DNA from: Tepidamorphaceae bacterium | GTDB lineage: Bacteria; Pseudomonadota; Alphaproteobacteria; Rhizobiales; JAKSCL01 | NCBI GenBank assembly: GCA_028289445.1 | Contig: JANQPO010000004.1 | Location: 248,001 to 312,000, forward strand | Direction: 5' to 3' | DNA: 64,000 nucleotides | Part shown: positions 34,498 through 43,839 of the stretch, in pieces | Numbering within the stretch: position 1 is the stretch's first letter | How the letters are laid out: each line of letters opens with the position of its first letter | Notes under the pieces: model-generated | What the model saw: the letters and a program-made list of their open reading frames with translations, nothing else | Told to the model about the DNA's origin: nothing | Database searches by the model: none | Program-made: the position numbers and the translations under genes

Positions 34498-36492
34498 TTA
34501 CGCGGCTTGATCGCCCTGCCGTTCGACGATCGCGACGATATCGTTGATGATCTCCGTGATTTGGAAGTCCTTCGGCGTATAGACCGCAGCGACGCCTGCC
34601 GATTTGAGGGTCTCCTCGTCCTCCGGCGGGATGATTCCGCCGACGACGACGGGAACGCGGGACAGTCCGAGGCCGCGCATTCGGTCCATGATCTCGGTGA
34701 CGAGCGGGACGTGCGAGCCGGAAAGAATCGACAGACCGACGGCATGAACGCCTTCCTCCATCGCCGCATTGGCGATTTCAGCGGGTGTCAGACGGATGCC
34801 TTCGTAGACGACGTCCATGCCGCAATCCCGCGCCCGGACCGCGATCTGCTCGGCGCCGTTGGAGTGGCCGTCGAGACCCGGCTTGCCGACCAGGAACTTT
34901 AGGCGGCGGCCGAGCTTCTGCGAAACCGCCTCGACCCGTGTGCGCACGTCCTCCAAATCGCCTTCGGGCGCAGAAGCCGCCGCAGCCACGCCGGTCGGTG
35001 CGCGATATTCGCCAAAGACCGTCCGCATCACCTGACCCCATTCGCCGGTCGTCGCACCTGCTTTCGCGCAGGCGATCGACGCGGGCATGATGTTCTCGCC
35101 GGCACGGGCGGCAGCTTCCAAGTCGCCCAGCGCCGTGTCGACGGCCGATGTGTCGCGTGCCGCCCGCCACGCCGCCAGGCGCTCGATCTGTTCGGCCTCC
35201 GCAGCCGGATCGACGGTCAGGATATCGCCCTCGCCTGCCGTCAAAGGCGACGGTTCGGTTTCAGCGTAGGCATTGACACCCACGACAATCTGTTCGCCGG
35301 CTTCGATCGCGGCCAGCCGCTTCGTGTTTGAGGCCACCAGCGCACGCTTCATGTATGAAGTCTCGATCGCGGCCACGGCCCCGCCCATCTCGTCGATCTT
35401 GGCCAGTTCGGCGCGCGCTTCGGTCTTTAGACGCTCGACGGTTTCATCGATCACCGTCGATCCGTCGAAAATGTCGCCATACTCAAGAAGGTCGGTCTCG
35501 TGGGCTACGATCTGTTGAAGCCTGAGCGACCATTGTTGATCCCACGGCCTTGGTAGGCCAAGCGCCTCGTTCCACGCGGGCAGCTGCACAGCGCGCGCTC
35601 TGGCCTTCTTCGACAAGGTGACCGCCAGCATTTCCAGGAGAATGCGGTAGACATTGTTTTCCGGCTGCTGCTCGGTCAGTCCCAGTGAGTTGACCTGGAC
35701 GCCATAGCGAAAGCGTCGGTAGCGCTCGTCCTCGACGCCGTATCGGTCGCGACAGATATCGTCCCATAGGTCGACAAACGCCCGCATCTTACATATTTCG
35801 GTTACGAAACGAATGCCGGCGTTGACGAAGAACGAGATCCGGCCGACGACCTTCGGGAAGTCCGCGTCCGGCACCTGGCCGCCCTGCTTCACCGCGTCAA
35901 GCACGGCGATCGCCGTCGCCAACGCATAGGAGAGTTCCTGCACCGGCGTCGCGCCAGCCTCCTGCAAGTGATAGGAGCAGACATTCATCGGGTTCCAGCG
36001 CGGCAGCTCCCGATAGCTGAAACTGATCATATCGGTGATCAGTTTGACGCTCGGCCGGGGGGGAAAAACATACGTCCCGCGCGACAGATATTCTTTGATG
36101 ATGTCGTTTTGCGTCGTTCCGGAAAGATCGGCGCGATCGACGCCTTGCTCCTCCGCCGCGGCGATATAGAGCGCCAGGAGCCAGGCCGCCGTGGCGTTGA
36201 TCGTCATTGAGGTGTTCATCTGGTCAAGCGGGATACCGTCGAACAGCGTCCGCATGTCGCCTAGATGCGAAATCGGCACGCCAACCTTTCCCACCTCGCC
36301 CCGCGCCAACTCGGCATCGCTGTCGTAGCCGGTCTGGGTCGGCAGGTCGAACGCGACCGAAAGACCGGTCTGACCTTTTTCAAGGTTCTTGCGATAGAGC
36401 GCATTCGATGCGGCGGCCGTCGAATGGCCCGCATAAGTGCGAAAAATCCAGGGTTTGTCGCGTTGGCTAGATTGGTCCGTGTCAGTCGTCAT
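34498..36492 (-). CDS. ecm: Ethylmalonyl-CoA mutase (MeaA)
   Basis: Ecm rearranges (2R)-ethylmalonyl-CoA to methylsuccinyl-CoA with adenosylcobalamin in the ethylmalonyl-CoA pathway for acetyl-CoA assimilation. From ATG 36492 the protein is 664 aa. The catalytic barrel ('RTYAGHSTAAASNALYRKNL', 'FDLPTQTGYDSD', 'WNPMNVCSYHLQEAGATPVQ') is followed by the B12-binding domain with 'GKPGLDGHSNGAEQIAV' (D-x-H-x-x-G) and 'VVVGGIIPPEDEE'. The single-chain form with these signatures matches Ecm rather than methylmalonyl-CoA mutase. ccr is divergent 0.55 kb away. No cobalamin riboswitch was seen upstream. Confidence 0.93.
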   Translation of the reverse strand: MTTDTDQSSQRDKPWIFRTYAGHSTAAASNALYRKNLEKGQTGLSVAFDLPTQTGYDSDAELARGEVGKVGVPISHLGDMRTLFDGIPLDQMNTSMTINATAAWLLALYIAAAEEQGVDRADLSGTTQNDIIKEYLSRGTYVFPPRPSVKLITDMISFSYRELPRWNPMNVCSYHLQEAGATPVQELSYALATAIAVLDAVKQGGQVPDADFPKVVGRISFFVNAGIRFVTEICKMRAFVDLWDDICRDRYGVEDERYRRFRYGVQVNSLGLTEQQPENNVYRILLEMLAVTLSKKARARAVQLPAWNEALGLPRPWDQQWSLRLQQIVAHETDLLEYGDIFDGSTVIDETVERLKTEARAELAKIDEMGGAVAAIETSYMKRALVASNTKRLAAIEAGEQIVVGVNAYAETEPSPLTAGEGDILTVDPAAEAEQIERLAAWRAARDTSAVDTALGDLEAAARAGENIMPASIACAKAGATTGEWGQVMRTVFGEYRAPTGVAAAASAPEGDLEDVRTRVEAVSQKLGRRLKFLVGKPGLDGHSNGAEQIAVRARDCGMDVVYEGIRLTPAEIANAAMEEGVHAVGLSILSGSHVPLVTEIMDRMRGLGLSRVPVVVGGIIPPEDEETLKSAGVAAVYTPKDFQITEIINDIVAIVERQGDQAA

Positions 36493-36594
36493 CGCTGCGC
36501 CTACCCTCGCTGATGGCTCTATGCCATCCGCGAGCATACTGCGCTGCAACAAATCCGGCCAGTAGCTATTCCGTCTAGGTGCGGTGCGTTGCGC

Positions 36595-36882
36595 TTAAAC
36601 GGAAATGCGCGATTTGACGAAACACCAGAGCAAAAGCGTCCAAATGGCGCAGCCGGTGGCCAGCGCAATGGCACGAAGATAGTCCTGAAACAGATTTGTT
36701 CCCATGTAGACGGCTAACATCAGTCCGGCGACCGCTCCGACGCTCAAAAGGAGCGTATTACCGATCGTCCCGGCGCCGTTGTCGCGCATGGCATTGTCCA
36801 AAAGCCACCCGCCGGCGACGCAAAGCGCAAGGCAAAAGCCCAGCAAATACAAAGGAATATCGCCAAAGAGCTCGAGGATCAT
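36595..36882 (-). CDS. Small membrane protein of unknown function
   Basis: The 95-aa product has three hydrophobic helices ('PLYLLGFCLALCVAGGWLLD', 'IGNTLLLSVGAVAGLMLAVY', 'AIALATGCAIWTLLLWCFVK') and a short polar start. Its ATG is preceded by GAGAGAGG. It lies between the divergent ethylmalonyl-CoA-pathway genes ecm and ccr, on the ecm strand. I cannot assign a family. Confidence 0.6.
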   Translation of the reverse strand: MILELFGDIPLYLLGFCLALCVAGGWLLDNAMRDNGAGTIGNTLLLSVGAVAGLMLAVYMGTNLFQDYLRAIALATGCAIWTLLLWCFVKSRISV

Positions 36883-37047
36883 GGCCTCTCTCCAGAGCTA
36901 ACACATCGTAAATCTAGCACGCAGCCTCTAAACGAATCGTATCCGGACAAAGGTCGAATCGCTGCGACTGCGAAGTTTTGCTTTAATGCAGTGCACAAAA
37001 AGGGCATCTTATCCGGCGATAGCCTTGGACCGGCGAAGGACGAAACA

Positions 37048-38340
37048 ATGGCAACGGCAGTAGCAGAAGCGGCGGCACCCGAGTATGAGGCGCCGATCAA
37101 GGACCTCTACGATATCGGCGAAATTCCGCCGCTCGGCCATGTTCCGGAGAAGATGCACGCTTGGGCGATCCGTCGCGAGCGCCACGGTCCGCCCGAAGAT
37201 GCCATGCAGATCGAGGTGGTTCCGACCTGGCCGGTTGGCGATGATGAGGTGTTGATCCTCGTGATGGCGGCCGGCGTCAATTACAACGGAATCTGGGCCG
37301 GTCTTGGCGAGCCGATTTCGCCCTTCGACGGCCATGGCGCGCCCTATCACATCGCCGGCTCCGACGCGTCGGGGATTGTGTGGGCGGTTGGCTCCAAGGT
37401 GAAGCGCTGGAAAGTTGGCGATGAAGTCGTTGTGCACTGCAACCAAGACGACGGCGATGACGAGGAGTGCAATGGCGGCGATCCAATGTTCTCGCAGTCG
37501 CAGCGCATTTGGGGCTACGAGACGCCGGACGGTTCCTTCGCACAATTCACGCGCGTTCAGGCACGCCAGCTCATGCCCCGGCCAAGACACCTAAGCTGGG
37601 AAGAAGCGGCCTGCTACACGCTGACATTGGCCACGGCCTATCGCATGCTCTTTGGGCACCGGCCGCATATTCTAAGGCCGGGCGATAACGTTCTGGTCTG
37701 GGGCGCTTCGGGCGGCCTGGGCGTATTCGCGGTTCAAATTTGCGCGGCCGCCGGCGCCAATGCGATCGGCGTTATCTCCGGCGACGACAAGCGCGACTTC
37801 GTCATGTCGCTGGGCGCCAAGGGCGTCATCAACCGTAAGGACTTCGACTGTTGGGGCCAGCTTCCGCCGGTTAATTCGGAGGATTACAAGACCTGGTTCG
37901 GCGGAGTACGCAAGTTCGGCAAGGCGATCTGGGATATCACCGGCAAGGGCGTGAACGTCGACATTGTCTTTGAACACCCAGGCGAAGCGACGTTTCCCGT
38001 ATCCACTTTCGTGGTCAAGCGCGGCGGCATGGTGGTGATCTGCGCCGGCACGACGGGCTTCAACCTAACCATGGACGCTCGCTATGTCTGGATGCATCAA
38101 AAGCGCATCCAAGGCTCCCACTTCGCGCATCTGAAACAAGCCGCCGCCGCCAACAAGCTCGTCATTGAGCGGCGCATCGATCCGACCATGTCGGAGGTTT
38201 TTGCCTGGGCCGATATCCCCAAAGCCCACACCAAAATGTGGCAGAACAAACATGCGCCGGGCAACATGGCGGTCCTCGTCAATGCCCAGCGGACGGGTCT
38301 GCGGACGTTCGAAGACGTTTTGGCGGCGTCGGGCACCTAG
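37048..38340 (+). CDS. ccr: Crotonyl-CoA carboxylase/reductase
   Basis: Ccr reductively carboxylates crotonyl-CoA to ethylmalonyl-CoA with NADPH and CO2, the key step of the ethylmalonyl-CoA pathway. The 430-aa medium-chain dehydrogenase-type protein shows 'MAAGVNYNGIWAGLGEPISP', 'HCNQDDGDDEECNGGDPMFS', 'RIWGYETPDGSFAQF', the Rossmann loop 'LVWGASGGLGVFAVQI' and 'YVWMHQKRIQGSHFAH', all Ccr-specific rather than plain enoyl reductase. The ATG at 37048 (ATGGCAACGGCAGT) matches usual starts; an in-frame ATG at 36991 is less likely. Confidence 0.95.
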   Translation: MATAVAEAAAPEYEAPIKDLYDIGEIPPLGHVPEKMHAWAIRRERHGPPEDAMQIEVVPTWPVGDDEVLILVMAAGVNYNGIWAGLGEPISPFDGHGAPYHIAGSDASGIVWAVGSKVKRWKVGDEVVVHCNQDDGDDEECNGGDPMFSQSQRIWGYETPDGSFAQFTRVQARQLMPRPRHLSWEEAACYTLTLATAYRMLFGHRPHILRPGDNVLVWGASGGLGVFAVQICAAAGANAIGVISGDDKRDFVMSLGAKGVINRKDFDCWGQLPPVNSEDYKTWFGGVRKFGKAIWDITGKGVNVDIVFEHPGEATFPVSTFVVKRGGMVVICAGTTGFNLTMDARYVWMHQKRIQGSHFAHLKQAAAANKLVIERRIDPTMSEVFAWADIPKAHTKMWQNKHAPGNMAVLVNAQRTGLRTFEDVLAASGT

Positions 38341-38508
38341 CGGCCGGTAGTGTTGTCTATGCGGGGCTAACCGCTGGCTGAGATTTGCACACCGGCCACT
38401 GTGCGGGTTTGCCAATCCGGCACCGATACATCACACTCCCGAATCGGGCGGGCCAAGTCACGTTCTGGCCCGGCGCGTAGGCGATTGGGTTCAAATTCGG
38501 AGCGACCA

Positions 38509-39210
38509 ATGACGGGCGCGATCGGCCGAACGACCGTCGGCCTCTTCATTCTTGCGGGATCGGTGAGCGGCGCCTGGGCGAGCGATCCCGCTTCGGGCCT
38601 CTTTTCACCCAGCGTTTACGACTGGTCGGGTGCCTATTTCGGTGTTCATGCCGGTGGCAAGATCTCGTCGGAGACCGAGTTTCACAGCGACGATGTCAAC
38701 GGCGATACCAATCTGGATATCGCGGGCGGTGCGATCGGGATCTATGCCGGATACAACTGGCAGCACGGCCGCTGGGTCATCGGCCTGGAAGGCGACGTCT
38801 CGGCGGTGTTCAGCGCGGACGATTCGCGTACAGTCCAAGTTGTGACCGGTGGCGGACTTGTCGCCAGCCGCTACGCCGCGGACCTAACCTTCAATGGCAA
38901 TCTGCGTGGACGGGTCGGCTACGCCTTTGACCGGCTTTTGCCCTTTGTCGCCGTCGGCGTCAGCGCCGCGCGCTATGAAGCCGAGATCGTCATTCCGACG
39001 GTCGGACGAGAGTCCGAGGATGCCCTCTTCATCGAGTATTCGCTGGGCGCCGGCATCGACTACGCGCTCAGGCACAATGTCCTCCTTCGGATCGAGTACA
39101 TCTACGAGCATTTCGACCGCGAGGACCTGTTCTCGATCATCGATGCCGAGCAAGCGCTTAAACCGCACATAGTGCGCGGCGGCGTAGCCGTGAAATTCGG
39201 CGCTCTGTGA
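38509..39210 (+). CDS. Outer-membrane beta-barrel protein (Omp25/31-like)
   Basis: The 233-aa protein has a signal peptide ('TVGLFILAGSVSGAWA', cut before SDPASG), the barrel start 'DWSGAYFGVHAGGKIS', alternating glycine and aromatic strands ('GIYAGYNWQHGRWVIGLEGD') and the strand 'LRGRVGYAFDRLLPFVAVGV'. This is the small eight-strand barrel family common in Hyphomicrobiales. The ATG at 38509 is chosen for the signal peptide. A separate small gene follows at 39290. Confidence 0.85.
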   Translation: MTGAIGRTTVGLFILAGSVSGAWASDPASGLFSPSVYDWSGAYFGVHAGGKISSETEFHSDDVNGDTNLDIAGGAIGIYAGYNWQHGRWVIGLEGDVSAVFSADDSRTVQVVTGGGLVASRYAADLTFNGNLRGRVGYAFDRLLPFVAVGVSAARYEAEIVIPTVGRESEDALFIEYSLGAGIDYALRHNVLLRIEYIYEHFDREDLFSIIDAEQALKPHIVRGGVAVKFGAL

Positions 39211-39273
39211 AGGAGGAACGCGGACTTGCCGCAATCGCTCCTGCGCATTACCTTGGACGAATCGTCAACAAGC

Positions 39274-39287
39274 GAAAGGAGGTGATC
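39274..39287 (+). promoter_or_regulatory. Exceptionally long Shine-Dalgarno sequence
   Basis: GAAAGGAGGTGATC is complementary over all 14 bases to the conserved 3' end of bacterial 16S rRNA (GATCACCTCCTTTC). GGAGG ends 7 bp before the ATG at 39290. Ordinary sites in this window match only 4-6 bases. Confidence 0.85.
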
Positions 39288-39289
39288 TG

Positions 39290-39370
39290 ATGTCGAGTGA
39301 GATTCACGTGCGGAAACCGCGGTCTGGATCGTTTACGGGTGCATCGGAGCAGCCTCTGGTGCTTCGGTAG
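39290..39370 (+). CDS. 26-codon small protein with near-maximal ribosome binding site
   Basis: ATG at 39290 reads MSSEIHVRKPRSGSFTGASE and six more residues (QPLVLR) to TAG at 39368. It is basic at the start, with no membrane helix. The 14-nt complementarity to 16S rRNA just upstream is what points to real translation. It lies 80 bp after the beta-barrel gene on the same strand, and is followed by two hairpins (39386-39441) that would form a defined 3' end. I do not recognise a family; it could also be a regulatory leader peptide or a decoy ribosome-binding RNA. Confidence 0.6.
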   Translation: MSSEIHVRKPRSGSFTGASEQPLVLR

Positions 39371-39385
39371 ACGATCGGGATTTCA

Positions 39386-39444
39386 TCCGGGCTGACGGTT
39401 TCAGCCGGACTCACGGAAAGGCCGCCCTAGAGGCGGCCTTTCTT
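39386..39444 (+). terminator. Paired hairpins; the second an intrinsic terminator
   Basis: Hairpin 1: TCCGGGCTGA (39386-39395) pairs with TCAGCCGGA (39401-39409) with one bulged G and a 5-base loop. Hairpin 2: AAAGGCCGCC (39417-39426) pairs exactly with GGCGGCCTTT (39432-39441), then TCTT. It ends one base before the lepA stop, so it may serve both strands. Confidence 0.85.
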
Positions 39445-41281
39445 ATTCTTCCATCTTCAACGCTTGAATGAACGCGTCCTGCGGGATTTCCACCTTGCCG
39501 AACTGGCGCATCTTCTTCTTGCCCTTCTTTTGCGCCTCCAGCAGCTTGCGCTTGCGCGACACGTCGCCGCCATAGCATTTCGCCGTCACGTCTTTTCGAA
39601 GCGCCCGGATCGTTTCGCGGGCGATGATCTTGCCGCCGATCGCCGCCTGAACCGGGATCTGGAACAGATGGCGCGGGATCAGCTCCTTCAGCTTCTCGCA
39701 CATCGCTCGGCCGCGCGTTTCGGCCGCCGACCGGTGCACCAGCATGGAGAGCGCGTCGACCGGCTCGCCGTTGACTAGAATCTGCATCTTGACCAGGTCG
39801 CCGGCCTGAAGACCGGTGATCACGTAGTCGAAGCTCGCATAGCCCTTTGAGATCGATTTCAGCCGGTCGTAGAAATCGAAGACAACCTCATTGAGCGGTA
39901 GGTCGTATTTCAGCATCGCCCTCTGACCGACATAGGATAGGTCCTTCTGCACGCCGCGCCGGTCTTGGCAGAGCTTCAGGATCGGACCCAAATATTCGTC
40001 GGGCGTGAGAATCGTCGCTTCGATCCACGGTTCACGGATTTCGGCGATCTTCATGACGTCGGGCAGGTCGGCCGGGTTGTGCAGTTCCTCCGACGTGCCA
40101 TCGCGCATCGCGACGTCGTAGACGACTGACGGCGCCGTTGCGACGAGATCGAGATCGAACTCGCGCTCCAGACGCTCCTGAATGATCTCCAGATGGAGAA
40201 GACCCAGGAAGCCGCAGCGAAAGCCGAAACCGAGCGCGGCGGACGTTTCCATCTCAAAAGAAAAGCTCGCATCGTTGAGCCGCAGTCGGCCCATCGCGGC
40301 CCGCAATGCTTCAAAGTCAGCGGCATCAACGGGGAAGAGACCGCAAAAGACCACCGGCTGAGCCGGCCGAAAGCCGGGCAAGGGGGCGTCGGTCGGATTG
40401 CGGTCGTCGGTGATCGTGTCGCCGACGCGTGTGTCGGCGACTTCTTTGATCGACGCCGTGATAAAACCAATTTCACCGGGGCCGAGCGCTTTGACGTCGA
40501 TGAGTTTCGGGGTGAAGACACCGACCTTGTCGATCGTGTAGGTCGCGCCGGTCCCCATCATGCGGACCTTTTGGCCCTTCTTGATCGTGCCATCGATGAC
40601 GCGGATCAGCACGATCACGCCGAGATAAGCATCGTACCAGGAGTCGACCAGCATCGCTTTCAGCGTTGCGTCGGCGTTGCCGCGGGGCGGTGGCAGTCGG
40701 GTGACGATCCCTTCCAGCACGTCCTCGATACCGAGTCCGGTTTTTGCAGAGATCTCAATCGCATCCGATGCGTCGAGGCCGATGACATCCTCGATTTGAG
40801 TGCGCACGCGGTCAGGCTCGGCCGCTGGCAGGTCGATCTTGTTCAGGACCGGGACGATTTCGTGGTCGACCTCGATCGCCTGGTACACGTTAGCGAGCGT
40901 CTGCGCCTCGACGCCCTGTGAGGCATCGACGACAAGCAACGAACCTTCGCACGCCGCCAGCGACCGGTTGACCTCATAGGCGAAATCGACATGGCCGGGT
41001 GTGTCGATGAGGTTCAACGTATAGGTCTCGCCATCTTTGGCCTTGTAGATAAGGCGCACCGTCTGCGCCTTGATCGTGATGCCGCGCTCGCGCTCGATGT
41101 CCATGGAATCGAGGACCTGCTCCTTCATCTCGCGCGCGGAAAGCGAGCCGGTCGTCTGAATCAACCGGTCGGCCAGCGTCGACTTGCCATGGTCGATATG
41201 AGCGACAATGGCGAAGTTTCGAATGGTCGGGATGTCGCTTGCGCCAGTTTCGGTGTTGGCGCGGTCAAGCGTTTGGGTCAT
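39443..41281 (-). CDS. lepA: Elongation factor 4 (LepA)
   Basis: LepA/EF-4 is a ribosome-associated GTPase that acts in initiation/back-translocation under stress. At 612 aa with the G1 box '[14 protein letters not shown]' (near 28-41), '[16 protein letters not shown]' (G3), '[13 protein letters not shown]' (G4) and the conserved C-terminal '[20 protein letters not shown]', identification is certain. It ends next to the hairpin terminator shared with the convergent small gene. Confidence 0.97.
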   Translation of the reverse strand: MTQTLDRANTETGASDIPTIRNFAIVAHIDHGKSTLADRLIQTTGSLSAREMKEQVLDSMDIERERGITIKAQTVRLIYKAKDGETYTLNLIDTPGHVDFAYEVNRSLAACEGSLLVVDASQGVEAQTLANVYQAIEVDHEIVPVLNKIDLPAAEPDRVRTQIEDVIGLDASDAIEISAKTGLGIEDVLEGIVTRLPPPRGNADATLKAMLVDSWYDAYLGVIVLIRVIDGTIKKGQKVRMMGTGATYTIDKVGVFTPKLIDVKALGPGEIGFITASIKEVADTRVGDTITDDRNPTDAPLPGFRPAQPVVFCGLFPVDAADFEALRAAMGRLRLNDASFSFEMETSAALGFGFRCGFLGLLHLEIIQERLEREFDLDLVATAPSVVYDVAMRDGTSEELHNPADLPDVMKIAEIREPWIEATILTPDEYLGPILKLCQDRRGVQKDLSYVGQRAMLKYDLPLNEVVFDFYDRLKSISKGYASFDYVITGLQAGDLVKMQILVNGEPVDALSMLVHRSAAETRGRAMCEKLKELIPRHLFQIPVQAAIGGKIIARETIRALRKDVTAKCYGGDVSRKRKLLEAQKKGKKKMRQFGKVEIPQDAFIQALKMEE

Positions 41282-41340
41282 GGCGCGCTAGATAACACCC
41301 GCCATGCCCGTCGAAAAGGGGCCGCTTTGGCGCTTGTGCC

Positions 41341-42360
41341 CTATATGGTCATGACGATCCGACCGTCGATCGCGCCGGCCTCCATACGCTCGAAAATCGA
41401 ATTGATATCGTCCAGCTTCTCGGTCGTAAAATGTGCGCCGACCTTGCCTTCGGCGGCGAAGTCGAGCGCCTCGGTCAAGTCCTGTCGCGTGCCGACGATG
41501 GAGCCGCGAATGGTCTTGCGAAAGAGCACGGTCTCGAAGACGGGGACCGGGAAATCGCCGGGCGGCAGCCCAACCATGGACATTGTCCCGCCCCGTGCGA
41601 GCATGCCGATCGCCTGTTTGAAGGGTTCGAGCGCGACGGCGGTGATCAGGACACCCTCCGCGCCGCCGCCCTTTTGAACTTCGGCGACGACATCGGTTTT
41701 GGTCGCGTTCAAAGCCATATCGGCGCCGAGCGACTTCGCGAGCGCGAGTTTCCGATCGTCGATGTCGACGGCAATCACATGCAAACCCATCGCCTTGGCG
41801 TATTGTACCGCCATGTGCCCTAGGCCGCCGATACCGGAAATCACGACCGTCTGGCCGGGCCGGGTGTCGGTTTCCTTCAGGCCTTTGTAGACGGTAACGC
41901 CGGCGCAAAGCACAGGTGCTGCCGCATCGAGGGCCACGCCGTCCGGCAGGTGTCCAACATAGTTCGGATCGGCCAGCACATATTCGGCAAAGCCGCCATT
42001 GACGCTGTAGCCGGTGTTCTGCTGGTCGGCGCAAAGGGTCTCCCAGCCGGTCGTGCAATGGCGGCAATGGCCACAGGCCGTATGCAGCCAGGGCACGCCG
42101 ACCCTGTCGCCCTCTTTAACTGCAGTGACACCGGCGCCGACACCGTCCACGACGCCGACGCCTTCATGTCCGGGGATGAACGGTGGTTGCGGCCTGACGG
42201 GCCAATCCCCACGCGCGGCGTGAAGGTCCGTGTGGCAAACGCCGCTCGCTTCGATCTTGACGCGGATTTTGCCCGGGAGAACATCTGGCTTTTCGACGTC
42301 GCGAATCTCGAGCGGCTTGTCGAACGCATGAACGACGGCAGCTTTCATCGTGGCTGTCAT
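41341..42360 (-). CDS. adhP: Zinc-dependent alcohol dehydrogenase (AdhP-like)
   Basis: The 339-aa medium-chain enzyme has the catalytic zinc ligands in 'ASGVCHTDLHAARGDWP' and 'GHEGVGVV', the structural zinc cysteines in 'HTACGHCRHCTTGWETLC' and the NAD-binding 'ISGIGGLGHMAVQYAKAMG' (near 170-190). This is the AdhP type acting on ethanol and other primary alcohols. It lies on the lepA strand, 59 bp upstream of lepA's start, and may be cotranscribed with it. Confidence 0.9.
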   Translation of the reverse strand: MTATMKAAVVHAFDKPLEIRDVEKPDVLPGKIRVKIEASGVCHTDLHAARGDWPVRPQPPFIPGHEGVGVVDGVGAGVTAVKEGDRVGVPWLHTACGHCRHCTTGWETLCADQQNTGYSVNGGFAEYVLADPNYVGHLPDGVALDAAAPVLCAGVTVYKGLKETDTRPGQTVVISGIGGLGHMAVQYAKAMGLHVIAVDIDDRKLALAKSLGADMALNATKTDVVAEVQKGGGAEGVLITAVALEPFKQAIGMLARGGTMSMVGLPPGDFPVPVFETVLFRKTIRGSIVGTRQDLTEALDFAAEGKVGAHFTTEKLDDINSIFERMEAGAIDGRIVMTI

Positions 42361-42581
42361 GGCAAGGTCCTTGACGCTTGATCTCGATAGAGGGAGTCGG
42401 AATTTTGATGAGGAAGAATTGGAGGCCGGCGCGAAACCGTCTTTGATCTCGCTCAGCCATCGCTGCCGAAATTTTAGTCAGCGTTGGGACCACGCCAGCG
42501 GGTGCCATTGATTCAGGACAATTTCTTCTGGCGTCCAATGGCCATACTGGCAGAAAGGGTACCACCTTGGGAGAGCGTCAA

Positions 42582-43007
42582 ATGTACTCTACGGTTCTGG
42601 TTGCCATCGACGGATCGGGTCACGCGAAAAAAGCGGCACAGCACGCCGCCGGCATCGCCGCGAAGTTCGGCGCCAAGCTCATTGTGATGACCGCGAACGA
42701 GGGACGTTTATCGGGCGCATTGCAGGAGTTTGCCGAGACGGAAGATCTGTCGGTCAGTGAGGTTTGCGATCGCGTCAACGAGAGCGCGTCAACGGTCGCG
42801 CAGGAGGAGGGCGTCGCGAAGATCGATAACATCGTGGCCGTGGGCGATCCCGCCGAGGCCATTCTCAAGACGGCGGACCTGCACAAGGCCGATCTGATCG
42901 TCGTCGGCACCCGTGGTCTTGGGCCACTTCAGGGCATGTTGCTGGGGTCCGTGGCGCGCAAGGTCGTGCAATTGTCGCAGCGCCCCTGCCTCGTCGTCCA
43001 CGAATAA
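42582..43007 (+). CDS. Universal stress protein (UspA family)
   Basis: The 141-aa UspA domain begins 'MYSTVLVAIDGSGHAKKAAQ' and has the ATP-binding signature 'VVGTRGLGPLQGMLLGSVAR' (G-x-x-G-x9-G-S/T) and 'RPCLVVHE' at the C-terminus. ATG 42582 is preferred over 42567 for the family start; a GGGAGAG ribosome-binding stretch precedes it. It is divergent from adhP, with 221 bp between. Confidence 0.9.
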   Translation: MYSTVLVAIDGSGHAKKAAQHAAGIAAKFGAKLIVMTANEGRLSGALQEFAETEDLSVSEVCDRVNESASTVAQEEGVAKIDNIVAVGDPAEAILKTADLHKADLIVVGTRGLGPLQGMLLGSVARKVVQLSQRPCLVVHE

Positions 43008-43029
43008 GGCGTTCCGTTTCGCTTGGGCT

Positions 43030-43770
43030 TTACGCTGCGGCCGGCCAGCCGACCCGGCCGAGCCCGGGTAGCTTGATAGCGGGTCGGCGCACGTCGAGCC
43101 CGAGCGTCGATCCGAGAACGTGGAACTCCAAACCTTCCACCCAGCCAAGCGCGACACCGGCATAGCCTTTTGCAGACAGTTGCCAGCCAGTGTTCGATGG
43201 CGTCGGCATGATCGAAAGCCAGGTCTCGGCGAAGTCCTTGCCGACGGCCAGCGGCGATAGGTGCGGATCGAAGCCCGGCACCTGGCGCGCGATGAAGGCG
43301 ACGAACGTGTTGGAATTCGGACCAGGCCACAATCCGTAGCCACCATGATCGCCATAGGGATAGGTTTCGACGGCTGCCACAATATCCGGGATCATCGCCT
43401 CCGCCGCTGCGCCGCGCACGTCGTAGACAATATCCGGATCGCGCCCGAACCAGCGGCCGTCGGGCGGAAACGCGTTCACCCGCAGCGGCCGCCCCCAGCC
43501 CATGACGTCGAAGCGCAGATATTGGTCGGCACCTGCCGGTTTCACGACGATCCAGGAATGAACGGCGAAAATGCCGCGCCAGCGATAAGCCCGGCTGGCA
43601 AAAACCTGCACCACGGCCTCAGGCGTCGCCGCGGGATCGGGCGAAAGACCGGATGGCGAGCGATCCGCTCGGCTCCAATGCGACTGCTTGGCCGACAACG
43701 CGTAGGACGCGGCCGACACGAGAACCGGTGCAATCAACAGGACGGCAATGCCGAGGAGTACGCTGCGCAT
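43030..43770 (-). CDS. DUF3750-type membrane-anchored protein
   Basis: The 246-aa protein has one N-terminal membrane helix ('RSVLLGIAVLLIAPVLVSAA') and a soluble domain with 'FAVHSWIVVKPAGADQYLRF', 'VMGWGRPLRVN' and 'YGLWPGPNSNTFVAFIARQV'. The G-P-N-S-N-T-F motif and the WIVVK strand fit the uncharacterised DUF3750 family. The function is unknown. It is convergent with the universal stress protein. Confidence 0.75.
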   Translation of the reverse strand: MRSVLLGIAVLLIAPVLVSAASYALSAKQSHWSRADRSPSGLSPDPAATPEAVVQVFASRAYRWRGIFAVHSWIVVKPAGADQYLRFDVMGWGRPLRVNAFPPDGRWFGRDPDIVYDVRGAAAEAMIPDIVAAVETYPYGDHGGYGLWPGPNSNTFVAFIARQVPGFDPHLSPLAVGKDFAETWLSIMPTPSNTGWQLSAKGYAGVALGWVEGLEFHVLGSTLGLDVRRPAIKLPGLGRVGWPAAA

Positions 43771-43839
43771 GGCCGGTCAGATAGGTGCCGATGTCCGGAA
43801 CCGCAAATCAAACCTTCACGAGCGCAAGGTCTGTCCGCG

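Noticed and set aside
36493-37047. A cobalamin riboswitch upstream of ecm.
   Set aside because: No B12-box-like core or conserved stems were visible in the gap, and it also contains a coding gene.
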